NCBI GenBank assembly: GCA_020852965.1
Contig: JADYZV010000180.1
Coordinates: forward strand, 1-64,000
Reading direction: 5' to 3'
DNA length: 64,000 nucleotides
Origin: Pirellulaceae bacterium
GTDB lineage: Bacteria > Planctomycetota > Planctomycetia > Pirellulales > Pirellulaceae
Below the pieces are notes generated by a model that saw only the letters and a list, made by a program, of their open reading frames with translations, had not been told where the DNA came from and searched no databases. Shown piece by piece: positions 17,558 to 26,493 of this stretch. Positions within the stretch are counted from its first letter, which is position 1, and each line of letters starts with the position of its first letter. The translations under genes were made by a program, and so were the position numbers.

Positions 17558-18999
17558 AATTGAGCCTCGATGACGCGTTTGGTTTCCCAGCTTCCGCTGA
17601 AATAGCGGGTGGCGAAGACGATGCCCATGGTGGCGACCCAGCCGGCGATGACGTACCACCACAACATGAGACTGGCACCCAAATAGTTCTGACAGACCAA
17701 TCCGACTAGCAGAGCGCTGATTGAGACGGCAAGGGTAGCCAGTAATACGAACCAAGTGTCTCCGGCACCTTTGATCGCCCCCACGAAGACAACTTGTAGA
17801 CCATCCACGACACAGTAGAAGGCGATGATCTGAAGCAGTGGTAGCAGCATGGGACGCATGCTGTCAAATCGCTCAACGGGTGTCCCCCAAGCGTAAAAGG
17901 CCAGCATGGCGTTAGGAGCGAGTCCCAAGCAAAGCACAAAGATGCCTGTGTAGATCGTGGTTACCCCCAAGGCGCAGGTGACGGTGCGCCGCGCTAAATC
18001 CGTACGTCCTTCGGTCAAGTGTTGCCCGACCAACACGCCTACGCCAATCCCCAAACCGATCATGGGGACAAACACCAGTACGTTCAAACCAAGTGCTAGG
18101 GTTGTGGCCGCCATGGCGCGTTCTCCCAAGCGGCCGACTTGTAACATGATGACTGAGAAGCAACCCGCTTCGGCCAGCATTTGCAATCCGGCAGGGGTGC
18201 CGTACACGAACAGTCGCCGAAACATGTCCGCTTCCCATGGCACGCGCATCGCGACTCGGTAGTGGTCGATAAGTTGTCGATCGCGTGAGATGACCCAACT
18301 GGCGAGCGGTATCTTCAGCCAAAAGGAAAGTGTGGTTGCTAAGCCGGCACCCAGAATACCAAGTTCGGGGATGGGACCGAAGCCAAAGATCAAGACGACA
18401 TCTAGGATCAAATTGACGATGGTTGCCACGCCATCGATGGCTAGCACTGTGGGGGTTCTTCCCTGTCCAGTCAGCAAGCCCCCTTGCACGCTGTAGAATA
18501 ACACACCGATACCACCGACGAGCAGCACGCGCAGGTAGGTAGCCTCCTGCGCGACCAATTGCGGCGGATGACCGGCCCAGGTAAATAGAGTGCCCGCCAT
18601 GAGGATAGCCAACAACAGCAGCGGCACGATCATCCAAGCCAGCCGCATTGCGTGTTGATAGGCTACGCCGATACGTGCCGGTTGTTGTGCGCCACGATAT
18701 TGAGAGACGAACGTACTGATATAACCCAACAGGCCCATCGGCAAGCAGATCATCGACCAATAGACTGTGCCGGCACCCATGGCCGCTGAAGCGGCGGTCT
18801 CCGATTGCCAATACAGCAGAGTGCGATCGGTGAATAGCGTGACCGACACGAATCCAGCCGAGATCATCAGTGGCAATGCAAGTCGAATTAAGGGACCTGG
18901 TCCCCAGTCCGAACGCCACCAGTGTGCAAATCGCGACAGGATTGTTTGCGAAGAGCCAGATTGTGACGAGCCAGTCGAAGTCGAATTCATGCGCGTCAC
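17554..18999 (-). CDS. MATE family efflux transporter
   Basis: This 481-residue inner-membrane protein has twelve predicted helices arranged in two similar halves, as in multidrug and toxic compound extrusion exporters driven by Na+ or H+. Recognisable segments are PLMISAGFVSVTLFTDR in helix 1, YISTFVSQYRGA after helix 2, GLLTGQGRTPTVL and the second-half counterpart FVGAIKGAGDTW. The substrate could be a drug or a cell metabolite; the sequence does not tell. A start three codons later (MNSTSTG) is equally possible. It converges on amtB and is divergent from the dehydrogenase at 19201. Confidence 0.92.
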   Translation of the reverse strand: MTRMNSTSTGSSQSGSSQTILSRFAHWWRSDWGPGPLIRLALPLMISAGFVSVTLFTDRTLLYWQSETAASAAMGAGTVYWSMICLPMGLLGYISTFVSQYRGAQQPARIGVAYQHAMRLAWMIVPLLLLAILMAGTLFTWAGHPPQLVAQEATYLRVLLVGGIGVLFYSVQGGLLTGQGRTPTVLAIDGVATIVNLILDVVLIFGFGPIPELGILGAGLATTLSFWLKIPLASWVISRDRQLIDHYRVAMRVPWEADMFRRLFVYGTPAGLQMLAEAGCFSVIMLQVGRLGERAMAATTLALGLNVLVFVPMIGLGIGVGVLVGQHLTEGRTDLARRTVTCALGVTTIYTGIFVLCLGLAPNAMLAFYAWGTPVERFDSMRPMLLPLLQIIAFYCVVDGLQVVFVGAIKGAGDTWFVLLATLAVSISALLVGLVCQNYLGASLMLWWYVIAGWVATMGIVFATRYFSGSWETKRVIEAQL

Positions 19000-19078
19000 G
19001 GAGTGCTTGCTCTAAGTGGAAAACCCTTTAATATCCGATGATTGACCCTGCGCGTCAATTGTAGTGGTGTGGCGGTTT

Positions 19079-19160
19079 GTAGCTACCGTCGCCAGACGTT
19101 AGTTCTTTGCAAGCTGCGCAAGTACGACGTGAATGTCTACCGTCTGGCGACGTTAGCTAC
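19079..19160. repeat. Large inverted repeat with 20-base arms
   Basis: GTAGCTACCGTCGCCAGACG (19079-19098) pairs with CGTCTGGCGACGTTAGCTAC (19141-19160) with one mismatch, across 42 bases. It occupies the promoter or leader region of the downstream dehydrogenase. No transposase is associated. Confidence 0.85.
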
Positions 19161-19200
19161 GAAAGTATACGTTACAGATTATTTACTAAAGAGACCATGC

Positions 19201-20184
19201 ATGACAACCAATATCGTTTTGTGTTACCCAGTCGAGCCGCGGCATCTAAAGCACTTTGCAGAGCGTTTTCCTGATGCGCGAGTGATCGATGCGGGGCAGG
19301 AAGGAATTGGCGAGGAGATTTTTCAAGCGGACATTTTTGTGGGCCATGCGAAGGTTCCGGTCGATTGGCAGCGAGTGGTCGAACAGGGGCGTCTGAAGTT
19401 AATTCAAAGTTCGGCGGCGGGGCTCGATCACTGCCTAGTGCCCGCCGTGGTCGATTCGGACATTCCGGTATGCAGCGCGTCTGGATTGTTTGCTCACCAG
19501 GTGGGGGAGCAAACGTTGGCGTTGTTGTTGGGGCTATTGCGTGGGCTGCCGGTTTTCTTCAGGCAGGCTCAAGCCAAAGAGTTCATCAGGCGCCCCACCG
19601 ACGATTTGCGTGGCAAACGAGTGGGCATCGTCGGCTTGGGGGGGAACGGACGCCGGTTGGTTCAATTGCTAGCACCCTTCGGCGTCTCCTTGCGGGCGAC
19701 CGACTATTATCCGGTGCGCAAGCCGCCTGAAGTGTTCGAGTTGTGGGGAGCGGAACGTTTGCAGGAACTTGCCAGCGTGAGCGACATCCTAATTCTATCG
19801 CTACCATTGAATACTCATACGCGGAACTTGATCTCCGAAGACGTACTGCGTGCCATGCCACGTGGAGGATACCTGATCAACGTGGCACGTGGACAAGTCG
19901 TCGATGAACAGGCGCTGGTAGGCGTCCTTCAAGATGGGCATCTGGTGGGGGCGGGACTCGACGTCACGTATGTCGAACCGCTGCCTGTGGAGAGCCCATT
20001 GTGGGACATGTCCAACGTGATCATCACGCCCCATGTGGGAGCTCAAGCAGCGAGTCGAGTGGATGACTCGACACGGTTGGCCGTAGAGAATTTATCGCGG
20101 TTTTTTCGTGGTGAGCAACTATGGAACATCGTCGATAAAAAGCTCGGTTTTCCACACCCTGACGTAATGGCGGTGAATCAGTAA
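19201..20184 (+). CDS. D-2-hydroxyacid dehydrogenase
   Basis: This 327-residue cytosolic NAD(P)-dependent enzyme reduces a 2-keto acid to a D-2-hydroxy acid or the reverse. The nucleotide-binding motif is GIVGLGGNGRRL at about residue 140. The catalytic Arg is in NVARGQVVDEQAL, the acidic partner lies in YVEPLP and the catalytic His is in ITPHVGAQ. The family includes glyoxylate/hydroxypyruvate and phosphoglycerate dehydrogenases. There is no ACT or regulatory tail, so a serine-pathway PGDH is unlikely. The start is placed at 19201 because upstream in-frame sequence runs through the large inverted repeat; AAGAGA offers only a weak binding site. Confidence 0.9.
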   Translation: MTTNIVLCYPVEPRHLKHFAERFPDARVIDAGQEGIGEEIFQADIFVGHAKVPVDWQRVVEQGRLKLIQSSAAGLDHCLVPAVVDSDIPVCSASGLFAHQVGEQTLALLLGLLRGLPVFFRQAQAKEFIRRPTDDLRGKRVGIVGLGGNGRRLVQLLAPFGVSLRATDYYPVRKPPEVFELWGAERLQELASVSDILILSLPLNTHTRNLISEDVLRAMPRGGYLINVARGQVVDEQALVGVLQDGHLVGAGLDVTYVEPLPVESPLWDMSNVIITPHVGAQAASRVDDSTRLAVENLSRFFRGEQLWNIVDKKLGFPHPDVMAVNQ

Positions 20185-20264
20185 GCTATTGCGAGTTATA
20201 CTCAATGAACGTGACTTCGGGCCTAGCTTTCTCGCACTACTTATCGGTCCTCAGTATAGCTGTT

Positions 20265-20331
20265 GGGGTTAAGGGGGAGGCACGAGTCAATTGCCGCAGC
20301 GGCCCTTGACTCGTGCCTCCCCCTTTACCCC
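20265..20331. terminator. Very long hairpin (26-base stem)
   Basis: The arm starting GGGGTTAAGGGGGAGG (20265-20290) pairs with its complement at 20306-20331 with one mismatch, around a 15-base loop. It lies 81 bases after the dehydrogenase stop and 57 before the kinase start. It may end transcription, but the T-run is only three bases long, so it could also be a mobile hairpin element. Confidence 0.65.
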
Positions 20332-20387
20332 CAGCCTCGGAATCGCTGCTGCTGTAGTTCGGTGGCGAGTAACCCTAACGGTGAACG

Positions 20388-21548
20388 ATGCATACCACAA
20401 CCATGTCTGAAGAAGAGAAGACGCGTGCCTTCATTGAAGGTGAGCCACTAATTCCTTCCGATACGCTCTTAAAGCGGTACAAGAACTTGTTGCACCATCG
20501 TCGTGTGCAGTGGACCACCTATCATCGATTTGTGCGCGAGCTAGGGAGCGGCGGTCAAGGCATTGTGTATTTGAGTGAGCGCAAGGGGGCAGATGGCTTT
20601 AACCAGCCCGTAGCCATGAAAGTCTTTTCCCCCGAGCGGTTTCCAACCACACTAGCTTATAAGAAAGCCATGGAACGCATTGCGCGTGTCGCCTCTAGGA
20701 TCGCCACGATTCAGCATGACAATATTCTCGACGTGCAGGACTTCGTCGATCGCGATCGCATTCGCATTATGGTGATGGAGTGGATCGATGGTTACGATCT
20801 GCGTCAGTTGATGAATGCCGATCGCTTGAGTTTGGTGCGTGAGTTGGCTTCTGTGGATCGCTGGGAGCACATCAATAGCGTGATCGCAACATTTGGGCCC
20901 GAGCAAACGCGATTCAAAGCGGGAGTGGCCGTGGCGTTGGTGCGCGATTGTCTCGCGGGGTTGGCAGCGCTCCACCGTCAGAAAATAGTGCATGGCGACA
21001 TTAAGCCAGCCAACATCATGCTCAAGCGTTCGGGCAACGCCAAGCTGATCGACATGGGTTCAGCCTTTGAGCTGGACGATCCACCGCCCAATCGCGCGTG
21101 TACGCCAGCTTATGCCGCGCCTGAGGTGCTCGAGGGGGCGAGTTGCACACCGCGCAGCGACTTGGCTAGCTTGGGCTATGTATTGATCGAGATGCTCTCG
21201 GGCGTCCCCTGCTTCCCAGCGGAGACCAACTTGCGTGAACTGCTGGAGATGAAACGCAGGCTGCCGCAGCGTTTGCACGAAATCCTACCGCCGGAGGTGG
21301 CTTGCAACAGCCACCTCGTCAACTTGTGCAAGCGGTTTGTGGCCACCGATCCCCTCCGTCGCTTTCCGAGCGCTGAAGATGCCGAGTTGCTCGAAGATGG
21401 AGCGGCACAATTTCATCGACAATTGGTGTTTGGTGACTTAGCCAGCGAATATGGTCACGATCTGTTTATTTGGTTGGAAGAGATTCGCAAGATTGACGAA
21501 CTGCATAGCGATGGCGGACTCGATTCAACCAATTGGCACCCGAAGTAA
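20388..21548 (+). CDS. Serine/threonine protein kinase
   Basis: The product, 386 residues, is a Hanks-type kinase. Residues about 45-310 form the catalytic domain: glycine loop LGSGGQGIVY, ATP-binding Lys in VAMKVF, catalytic loop HGDIKPANIM, metal-binding Asp in IDMGSA, and the activation segment end PAYAAPEVL. HGD instead of HRD and DMG instead of DFG are variants seen in several bacterial kinases and leave the catalytic Asp residues in place, so activity is expected. HGD suggests that activation-loop phosphorylation may not be required. There is no membrane helix or sensor domain, so it is probably cytosolic. A start at the second Met (20403) is possible. The target is unknown. Confidence 0.92.
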   Translation: MHTTTMSEEEKTRAFIEGEPLIPSDTLLKRYKNLLHHRRVQWTTYHRFVRELGSGGQGIVYLSERKGADGFNQPVAMKVFSPERFPTTLAYKKAMERIARVASRIATIQHDNILDVQDFVDRDRIRIMVMEWIDGYDLRQLMNADRLSLVRELASVDRWEHINSVIATFGPEQTRFKAGVAVALVRDCLAGLAALHRQKIVHGDIKPANIMLKRSGNAKLIDMGSAFELDDPPPNRACTPAYAAPEVLEGASCTPRSDLASLGYVLIEMLSGVPCFPAETNLRELLEMKRRLPQRLHEILPPEVACNSHLVNLCKRFVATDPLRRFPSAEDAELLEDGAAQFHRQLVFGDLASEYGHDLFIWLEEIRKIDELHSDGGLDSTNWHPK

Positions 21549-22003
21549 GAATGCGGCCTCCTGCCGCTACGACCAGCAATCTTTGCTGGGAAGTTCTCAG
21601 GTAGTTCTAAGGCCAGAGCTAGCTGTGGATGGCCTACCAAAAAAGTTGGCCATCCCTGGCCAAGTGATCGTCCCTGCCACGCCGAAGCGGGTTCGAAATG
21701 TATCTGTGATTCAAACTGCTTTAATGTTGATCGGATGGATACCCGATCGTCCGCAACGACTGAATGCTTTTCGAGTCGCCTTGAAGAGTAGTGAAAAGGT
21801 GTGATAAGAAAAGATCCGTGTGGAGCGCCAACTTTGGCTGATCCCCACTGCCATGCGATTTTGTGGATGTTGGAACAGATTGTCAAGCGATGTTGAAAGT
21901 TTTTTGTGACGTAACTTCCTGCGCGCGCACATGGCGGAGCTTGCAAATGTTATCTTGAAGGGAGTTGTCAGCGCACAAAAAAACTTTTTAACGAGTCTTA
22001 GTT
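21549..22003. other. Intergenic stretch, nothing recognised
   Basis: The 455 bases between the kinase and the glycosyltransferase give only short frames without family signal. No hairpin followed by a T-run was seen. Confidence 0.4.
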
Positions 22004-22801
22004 TTGAGCTCCATCGAATCCGAACCGGACCTGCAACTGAGTAGCTTGCAAGCCAAGCTGTTGAACCCAGTGCTCACGGCAGATGTTTGTCGTCGCTTAG
22101 GGATTTTTGCGATCCCTGCCGACTTTAAGTTGACCGTTGTGATCCCGGTCTACAATGAAGTCAATACGGTCATTGCTGTCATTGCGCGCGTGCGTCAAAC
22201 GATGTTGCCGTTGGAGATTATCGTCGTGGACGATGGGAGCCAAGATGGGACACGCGAGAAGTTGGCTACGTTGGTGCCGGGTGACGACTTGCGAATCATT
22301 TTGCATACGGAGAATCGCGGCAAAGGGGCCGCCTTACGCACGGGTTTCGAACTTGCCACCGGGACAGCGATCGTCGTGCAGGACGCCGATCTGGAATACG
22401 ACCCAGATGATTTCCGTTTTCTAATTCAGCCCATCATCGAGGGACAAGCCGACGTGGTGTATGGCACGCGTTATGGACATCACGATCGCCCCGTCCCGCC
22501 GCTATGGCATGTAATCGTCAATCGCTGGATCACGCGTCTGTGCAATATCCGCACCGGACTCTATCTGAGCGATGTGGAGACCTGCTATAAAGTCGTACGA
22601 CGTGAGTTCCTGCAAGAATTGGCCCCCTCACTCAAAGAGAATCGGTTTGGGATCGAAATCGAATTGACTGTCAAGTTGGCTCGGAATCGAGCCCGATTTT
22701 ATGAGCGTCCGATTCGTTACGATCGTCGCGGTTTCGACGAAGGTAAGAAGATCGGCTGGCGTGATGGCGTGCGTGCTCTATATTGCATGCTACGTTACTG
22801 A
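22004..22801 (+). CDS. Glycosyltransferase family 2
   Basis: This 265-residue protein is a GT-A fold enzyme resembling dolichol/polyprenyl-phosphate mannosyltransferases. It carries LTVVIPVYNEVNTV at about residue 45, VVDDGSQDGT, the acidic metal-binding motif QDADLEYDP and RFGIEIELTVKLA near the end. These enzymes load a sugar from a nucleotide onto a lipid carrier or polymer. It lacks a C-terminal membrane pair, so it is probably soluble or peripheral. The start is uncertain: a TTG at 22004 is the first possible codon and no Shine-Dalgarno sequence is clear. Confidence 0.9.
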   Translation: MSSIESEPDLQLSSLQAKLLNPVLTADVCRRLGIFAIPADFKLTVVIPVYNEVNTVIAVIARVRQTMLPLEIIVVDDGSQDGTREKLATLVPGDDLRIILHTENRGKGAALRTGFELATGTAIVVQDADLEYDPDDFRFLIQPIIEGQADVVYGTRYGHHDRPVPPLWHVIVNRWITRLCNIRTGLYLSDVETCYKVVRREFLQELAPSLKENRFGIEIELTVKLARNRARFYERPIRYDRRGFDEGKKIGWRDGVRALYCMLRY

Positions 22802-22830
22802 TCGCGCAAGCCGGCGATTGATCCACGCCG

Positions 22831-22850
22831 CCGTTCGCGGAGCGAAAGGC
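22831..22850 (+). repeat. Short dispersed-type motif TTCGCGGAGCGAAAGGC
   Basis: This GC-rich palindromic motif (CGCGGAGCG core) lies in the 80-base gap between the glycosyltransferase and the MerR-TPR gene. I recall similar motifs as common intergenic repeats in Pirellulales genomes; only one copy was noted here. Confidence 0.45.
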
Positions 22851-22881
22851 ACCCCCGTTGCCCCATAAAGACAACTGCTGC

Positions 22882-23931
22882 ATGAACCAGCCCCCCGGTG
22901 AACTATCGACTGAGCAGCTTTACACGCCAGCTTTGTTGGCTGAGATTTTGAAGATCTCCGTACGCGTGGTCCGGCGCTGGCATCGCGCGGGACTGCTGCG
23001 CGCTTCCACGCACGTGATGCAGCTTCCCTACTTTGATTTCTCTCAATTGGCTACTGCTCGACGGCTGACGCGATGGATGCGGCAAGGGGCGACGGTCCAG
23101 TCGATCCAACAGCAATTGCACTTGCTCCGCCAGCGGGCTGGAGATAGCCAGCTTTCCGAACTGCTGACGGTCGACAATTTGCCAATTACCGCCGAGGGGA
23201 AACGGTTGGTGTTGCGCAGCGGCGATCACTACTTGGAAGCCACAGGGCAATTGCGATTTGGTTTTCAGGATAACGATGAGCCTAGCGGTGAGGTGGACGT
23301 TCCGGCGACGTTGTTGTTTTCGGCTACGGATACGGCGAGTTCAGCAAAAAAAGCTGCGGGTAATATCCGACGCGGAGCGTCGGGCCACATTCAAAATCGC
23401 AGCGGAGCGTCGGGCCACATTCATAGCTGTGGCGGAGCGTCGGGGCACATGGGTGAACTCACGCGGCAGGATATGCTCGATGCCGCGCTGGCGGCCGAAG
23501 ATGAGGACGATTTGCAGACGGCCATCGATTGGCTGCGCTCGGCCATGGCGGCTTGGGGGGCCTCAGCCGATTTGTGCTTTCAATTGGCAGAGCTGCTCTA
23601 CCGCGAGGGGGATTTGAGCGGTGCGCGCGAGCGCTATTTTGTAGCGCTCGAATTGGATCCGGGCCTCGTCGAGGCGCGCGCGAACTTGGGGTGCGTGTTG
23701 GCCGAGTGTGGACAGCCCGAGTTAGCGATAGCTGCCTTCGAAGGAACGCTAGAACAATTTGCCGATTATGCCGATGTGCACTTTCATCTTGCGCGGGCCT
23801 TAGAGGATGTCGGGCAAAGCAGCCACGCCATCGAACATTGGCAGCGATTTATCGAACTCGCTCCCGCCAGCCCGTGGGCTGAAGAGGCCGTGCAGCGCCT
23901 GAGTCAGCTCGCTCCCTTGCTCGACTTTTAA
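22882..23931 (+). CDS. MerR-type DNA-binding domain fused to TPR repeats
   Basis: The 349-residue product has a MerR-like winged helix at about residues 12-80 (LYTPALLAEILKISVRVVRRW, broken as LYTPALLAEI and VRVVRRW). It has no metal-binding Cys pair. A middle segment follows, and from about residue 195 there are three to four tetratricopeptide repeats, for example DLCFQLAELLYREGDLSGA and VEARANLGCVLAECGQ. Between them, residues about 164-193, is a linker made of three ten-residue repeats with the core GASGH. These are encoded by three 30-base copies of a repeat that is intergenic elsewhere in the window. The protein could be a regulator that binds partners through TPR. The ATG at 22882 is preferred over a TTG 24 bases earlier. 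Its target is unknown. Confidence 0.82.
   Translation: MNQPPGELSTEQLYTPALLAEILKISVRVVRRWHRAGLLRASTHVMQLPYFDFSQLATARRLTRWMRQGATVQSIQQQLHLLRQRAGDSQLSELLTVDNLPITAEGKRLVLRSGDHYLEATGQLRFGFQDNDEPSGEVDVPATLLFSATDTASSAKKAAGNIRRGASGHIQNRSGASGHIHSCGGASGHMGELTRQDMLDAALAAEDEDDLQTAIDWLRSAMAAWGASADLCFQLAELLYREGDLSGARERYFVALELDPGLVEARANLGCVLAECGQPELAIAAFEGTLEQFADYADVHFHLARALEDVGQSSHAIEHWQRFIELAPASPWAEEAVQRLSQLAPLLDF
23372..23450 (+). repeat. Family C repeat inside a coding region, three copies
   Basis: GCGGAGCGTCGGGCCAC starts at 23372, 23402 and 23432, an exact 30-base period, so the frame is kept. The reverse complement is the pair of intergenic repeats after the methionine aminopeptidase gene, with one base difference. 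Confidence 0.9.
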
Positions 23932-23941
23932 AACGTCGCCA

Positions 23942-25300
23942 CTACGGATTCGCAGCTTGATCTTCAGGCTGCTCCATACGGAATAGCGTCGCCTGTTGTG
24001 ATCGCTCGCTCGAATAGTGGATCATCATCGTCGTCTCTTCTTTGGTGAGATTTACTAAACCGGCTTCGTAGACGGGCTTTTTTGCATCCCCAACCGTCCA
24101 GGCCGCGCGCTGCGTCTCTCGATCTATGGAACCTACGACAGGCTCTGTGGTATCGGTGACTGCGTTGTAGTAGTTACCACGTATGACGCCCGCCTTGTTT
24201 GTAGCCAACTGGAAAATGTTGTTTGAAGACTTCTCGTCTCCCTGCACCATGGCAAACACACCCAGCGGCAGCCACTCGTCCTCTGGGGAGGCCTGGGCCG
24301 TAGCGCCAGTTTCGGCAATGGCACTGGCTTGTTCCGAGTATTTCTCAGCCGTCCCGACGTTTTCACCATCGATGTAAACGGAATCATCTTGATAGACGAC
24401 CGTGCTGCCATAGTCGTAGCTTGTCGGTTCGGCTGGATAGCTACCAGTGCTGGCAAGAGCCGACCAAGTAGCTGCCGTCCAAACGGTCGCTGCCGCCCAG
24501 CGACCCGGCATCCAAGTTGCTGGGTATTGCTGGTACCATGCGCGAGAGAAGCAGCCGTAGCCGGCACAACCCGCACGGACATAGGCGCCTTGACCTCTGA
24601 CAGCAGCAGCCGAGCGGTAATAGGTGCCGTGCGGTGTGGCAGCGATACCAGTCCGGCCAGCAACCGCACCATTGGGCCCAATCGCAACTCCACCTCGATA
24701 AGCGGCCATGCCGTTCGGTCCGGAAGCAAAGCCGGAGCGTGAGGCTGAGACGCCTGAGCCCTGAGGCCCTGACGTTCGCGAAACGCTTCCCCCACGCCCC
24801 ACGGTATTACCGCCGGGGCCGGTGGCTGCGCCAGCCCTGCCAACTCGGTTGAACTCTTGGCCCCCTGCCGTGGTGATGCTCACTCCGCCGACTCCGCGTC
24901 CTCCGCTGACACCCCCGGCTGTCGTTCCACCGAATCCTGCACCTTTCCACTCGACAGTTGCACCACCCTGAGTCGTGTGGCCTCCACCGCCAGAGCCTGC
25001 CTGCCACGACCCGCCATTGGGGCCAATTCCTGAGGTTCGATGGCTGGGCAACGTCGACGGCGAGTGGCCGGCGGAATAGGTAGACGGACTGACAGTGCGT
25101 GCAGGACTGGTGAAACCGCTCGATGGCCGAGCGCTCATGCCTCCACCGGAGTAGCTGTGCCCACCACCGGAGTAGCTGTGCCCACCACCGGAGAAACCGC
25201 GACCGCCGCCACCTCCGCGACCACGCTGCGCCAGCGCGTCCGACGAGAGTGCACCAACGAATATTACAGCTAGAGTTAAGTAAGTCGATATGTGTTTCAT
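23942..25300 (-). CDS. Secreted glycine-rich protein (protocadherin-like annotation family)
   Basis: This 452-residue exported protein has a signal peptide ending in ALAQ at about residue 25. Residues 26-230 are Gly/Ser-rich low complexity, including two exact GGGHSYS units, and a run of short Gly/Ala/Val segments such as GPNG and AYRGG. A small YxQxYPATWMPGRW region follows. The C-terminal 110 residues form a compact domain (WLPLGVFAMVQGDEKSSN) that recurs in planctomycete proteins often labelled mu-protocadherin. No enzymatic motif was seen, and a structural or surface role is likely. GGGAAAAG precedes the start. Confidence 0.75.
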   Translation of the reverse strand: MKHISTYLTLAVIFVGALSSDALAQRGRGGGGGRGFSGGGHSYSGGGHSYSGGGMSARPSSGFTSPARTVSPSTYSAGHSPSTLPSHRTSGIGPNGGSWQAGSGGGGHTTQGGATVEWKGAGFGGTTAGGVSGGRGVGGVSITTAGGQEFNRVGRAGAATGPGGNTVGRGGSVSRTSGPQGSGVSASRSGFASGPNGMAAYRGGVAIGPNGAVAGRTGIAATPHGTYYRSAAAVRGQGAYVRAGCAGYGCFSRAWYQQYPATWMPGRWAAATVWTAATWSALASTGSYPAEPTSYDYGSTVVYQDDSVYIDGENVGTAEKYSEQASAIAETGATAQASPEDEWLPLGVFAMVQGDEKSSNNIFQLATNKAGVIRGNYYNAVTDTTEPVVGSIDRETQRAAWTVGDAKKPVYEAGLVNLTKEETTMMIHYSSERSQQATLFRMEQPEDQAANP

Positions 25301-25337
25301 GATCTTTTCCCAAAGGCTATGGAGCTAGCTAACGGTG

Positions 25338-26249
25338 TTAATTTGATGGTACGCGAGAAACCTTTGCCGGGGGGAGATCGCCAAACTGCTCGCCGTCGAT
25401 CGTGAGGTTGAGTGGTTGCCATGTGAACGAGTCTTGGTCTAGCTGAATGAGTAGGTTGGTAACTTCTAATGTTTCCCCAGTTGGCAGGGTCGTCGCCATT
25501 TCGAACGTCCAGTCTTTGCCTTCGCGACTAATGAATCCTTCTCCGAAGCCACCTCCGACTTCAAACGTCCAAGTTCTTAGTGCGCCCGTTTGGGAGTCTG
25601 TTCCAATCATCTGCATGCCGGTAAAAGATTTGTCCTTCTCGCGAATGAAAAATTGTGCGCGAATGAAACTCTTGTTACCAAACCACTCATAGGTTGTTTG
25701 GATCTCAGCGTCTGCTTGCTTCGAGATCCAAGTTCCGACAAGCCACTCGAGTTGTTCGAGCGCCGGTTGTTCGTGCGGCCATTCATGGATCAGGGTGATC
25801 CGCCATTTGCCATCCTCGCGCACGAGTGAGATGCTGTAGTTGTTGTGCGATGGGTCACCCCCTTCTGGTACGACGCGCATCAGTCCCTCACTGATTGCAG
25901 TATCCCGCGATGGAAAGCGAATGCTATCCGGCGCGAGCTCGATTTTTACACGCGAGTTTTTAGCGAAGTGGGCTAGTAGCGCTTGTTGGATGGCTTCACG
26001 ACCTACGACCGCCGGAGCATCGTCGGCGACCAGCTCAGCGCCACTGGTTAAGTAGGCTACGGCAACCTCCGCATCGCCTTTTTCAAAAGCGGTTGTAAAA
26101 CCTTGAATGGCTTCCTTAACCGCCGCCCCATCCGTGTCTCGATTTGTCGCGACATTTTCCTGGGACAACAATCGACCGGCAAATAATCCCGTGACGAGAA
26201 TCGCCATCACCGCAAATTGTTTTCTGTTCGAGCCTCTGTTGTGCATCAT
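25338..26249 (-). CDS. Secreted SnoaL/DUF4440-type protein
   Basis: The 303-residue product carries an N-terminal membrane-spanning or signal segment (VMAILVTGLFAGRLL). At about residues 40-160 follows a SnoaL-like (NTF2 fold) domain of the SgcJ/EcaC group: VKEAIQGFTTAFEKGDAEV, then AVVGREAIQQAL and WRITLIHEWPHE. The last 130 residues form a second domain (beta strands around WFGNKSFIRAQFFI) that resembles lipocalin-like DUF1579 proteins. The reaction is unknown. The start at 26249 follows a strong GAGGAAG; a start 22 codons upstream lacks one. It lies before the sulfatase island but on the opposite strand. Confidence 0.75.
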   Translation of the reverse strand: MMHNRGSNRKQFAVMAILVTGLFAGRLLSQENVATNRDTDGAAVKEAIQGFTTAFEKGDAEVAVAYLTSGAELVADDAPAVVGREAIQQALLAHFAKNSRVKIELAPDSIRFPSRDTAISEGLMRVVPEGGDPSHNNYSISLVREDGKWRITLIHEWPHEQPALEQLEWLVGTWISKQADAEIQTTYEWFGNKSFIRAQFFIREKDKSFTGMQMIGTDSQTGALRTWTFEVGGGFGEGFISREGKDWTFEMATTLPTGETLEVTNLLIQLDQDSFTWQPLNLTIDGEQFGDLPPAKVSRVPSN

Positions 26250-26493
26250 CCGTTCTTCCTCGCTAGGCCATTCAAAGTTGGTACTTGTCGTTTCAATTGT
26301 AGGGCACAAACCCAATAAATGTGTCTATCCATTCGATGAAGCGCATCGGATTGAACGAAGTAATGTTGCCCGGCAAAGGGATTATGGCGAAATCGCTCTG
26401 TCTGCAATGGAGGAATAAAATAAGTTGAACGGATTTAGAGTTTATCGTCGGGCGCAAGTAGATTGTAAGCTAAGCTACCTGTAGAGTAGCTAA

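Noticed and set aside
17912-18919. A 335-codon reverse frame overlapping the MATE gene in another frame
   Set aside because: The MATE frame has membrane helices and family motifs; this one is Arg/His/Ser-rich and without motif.
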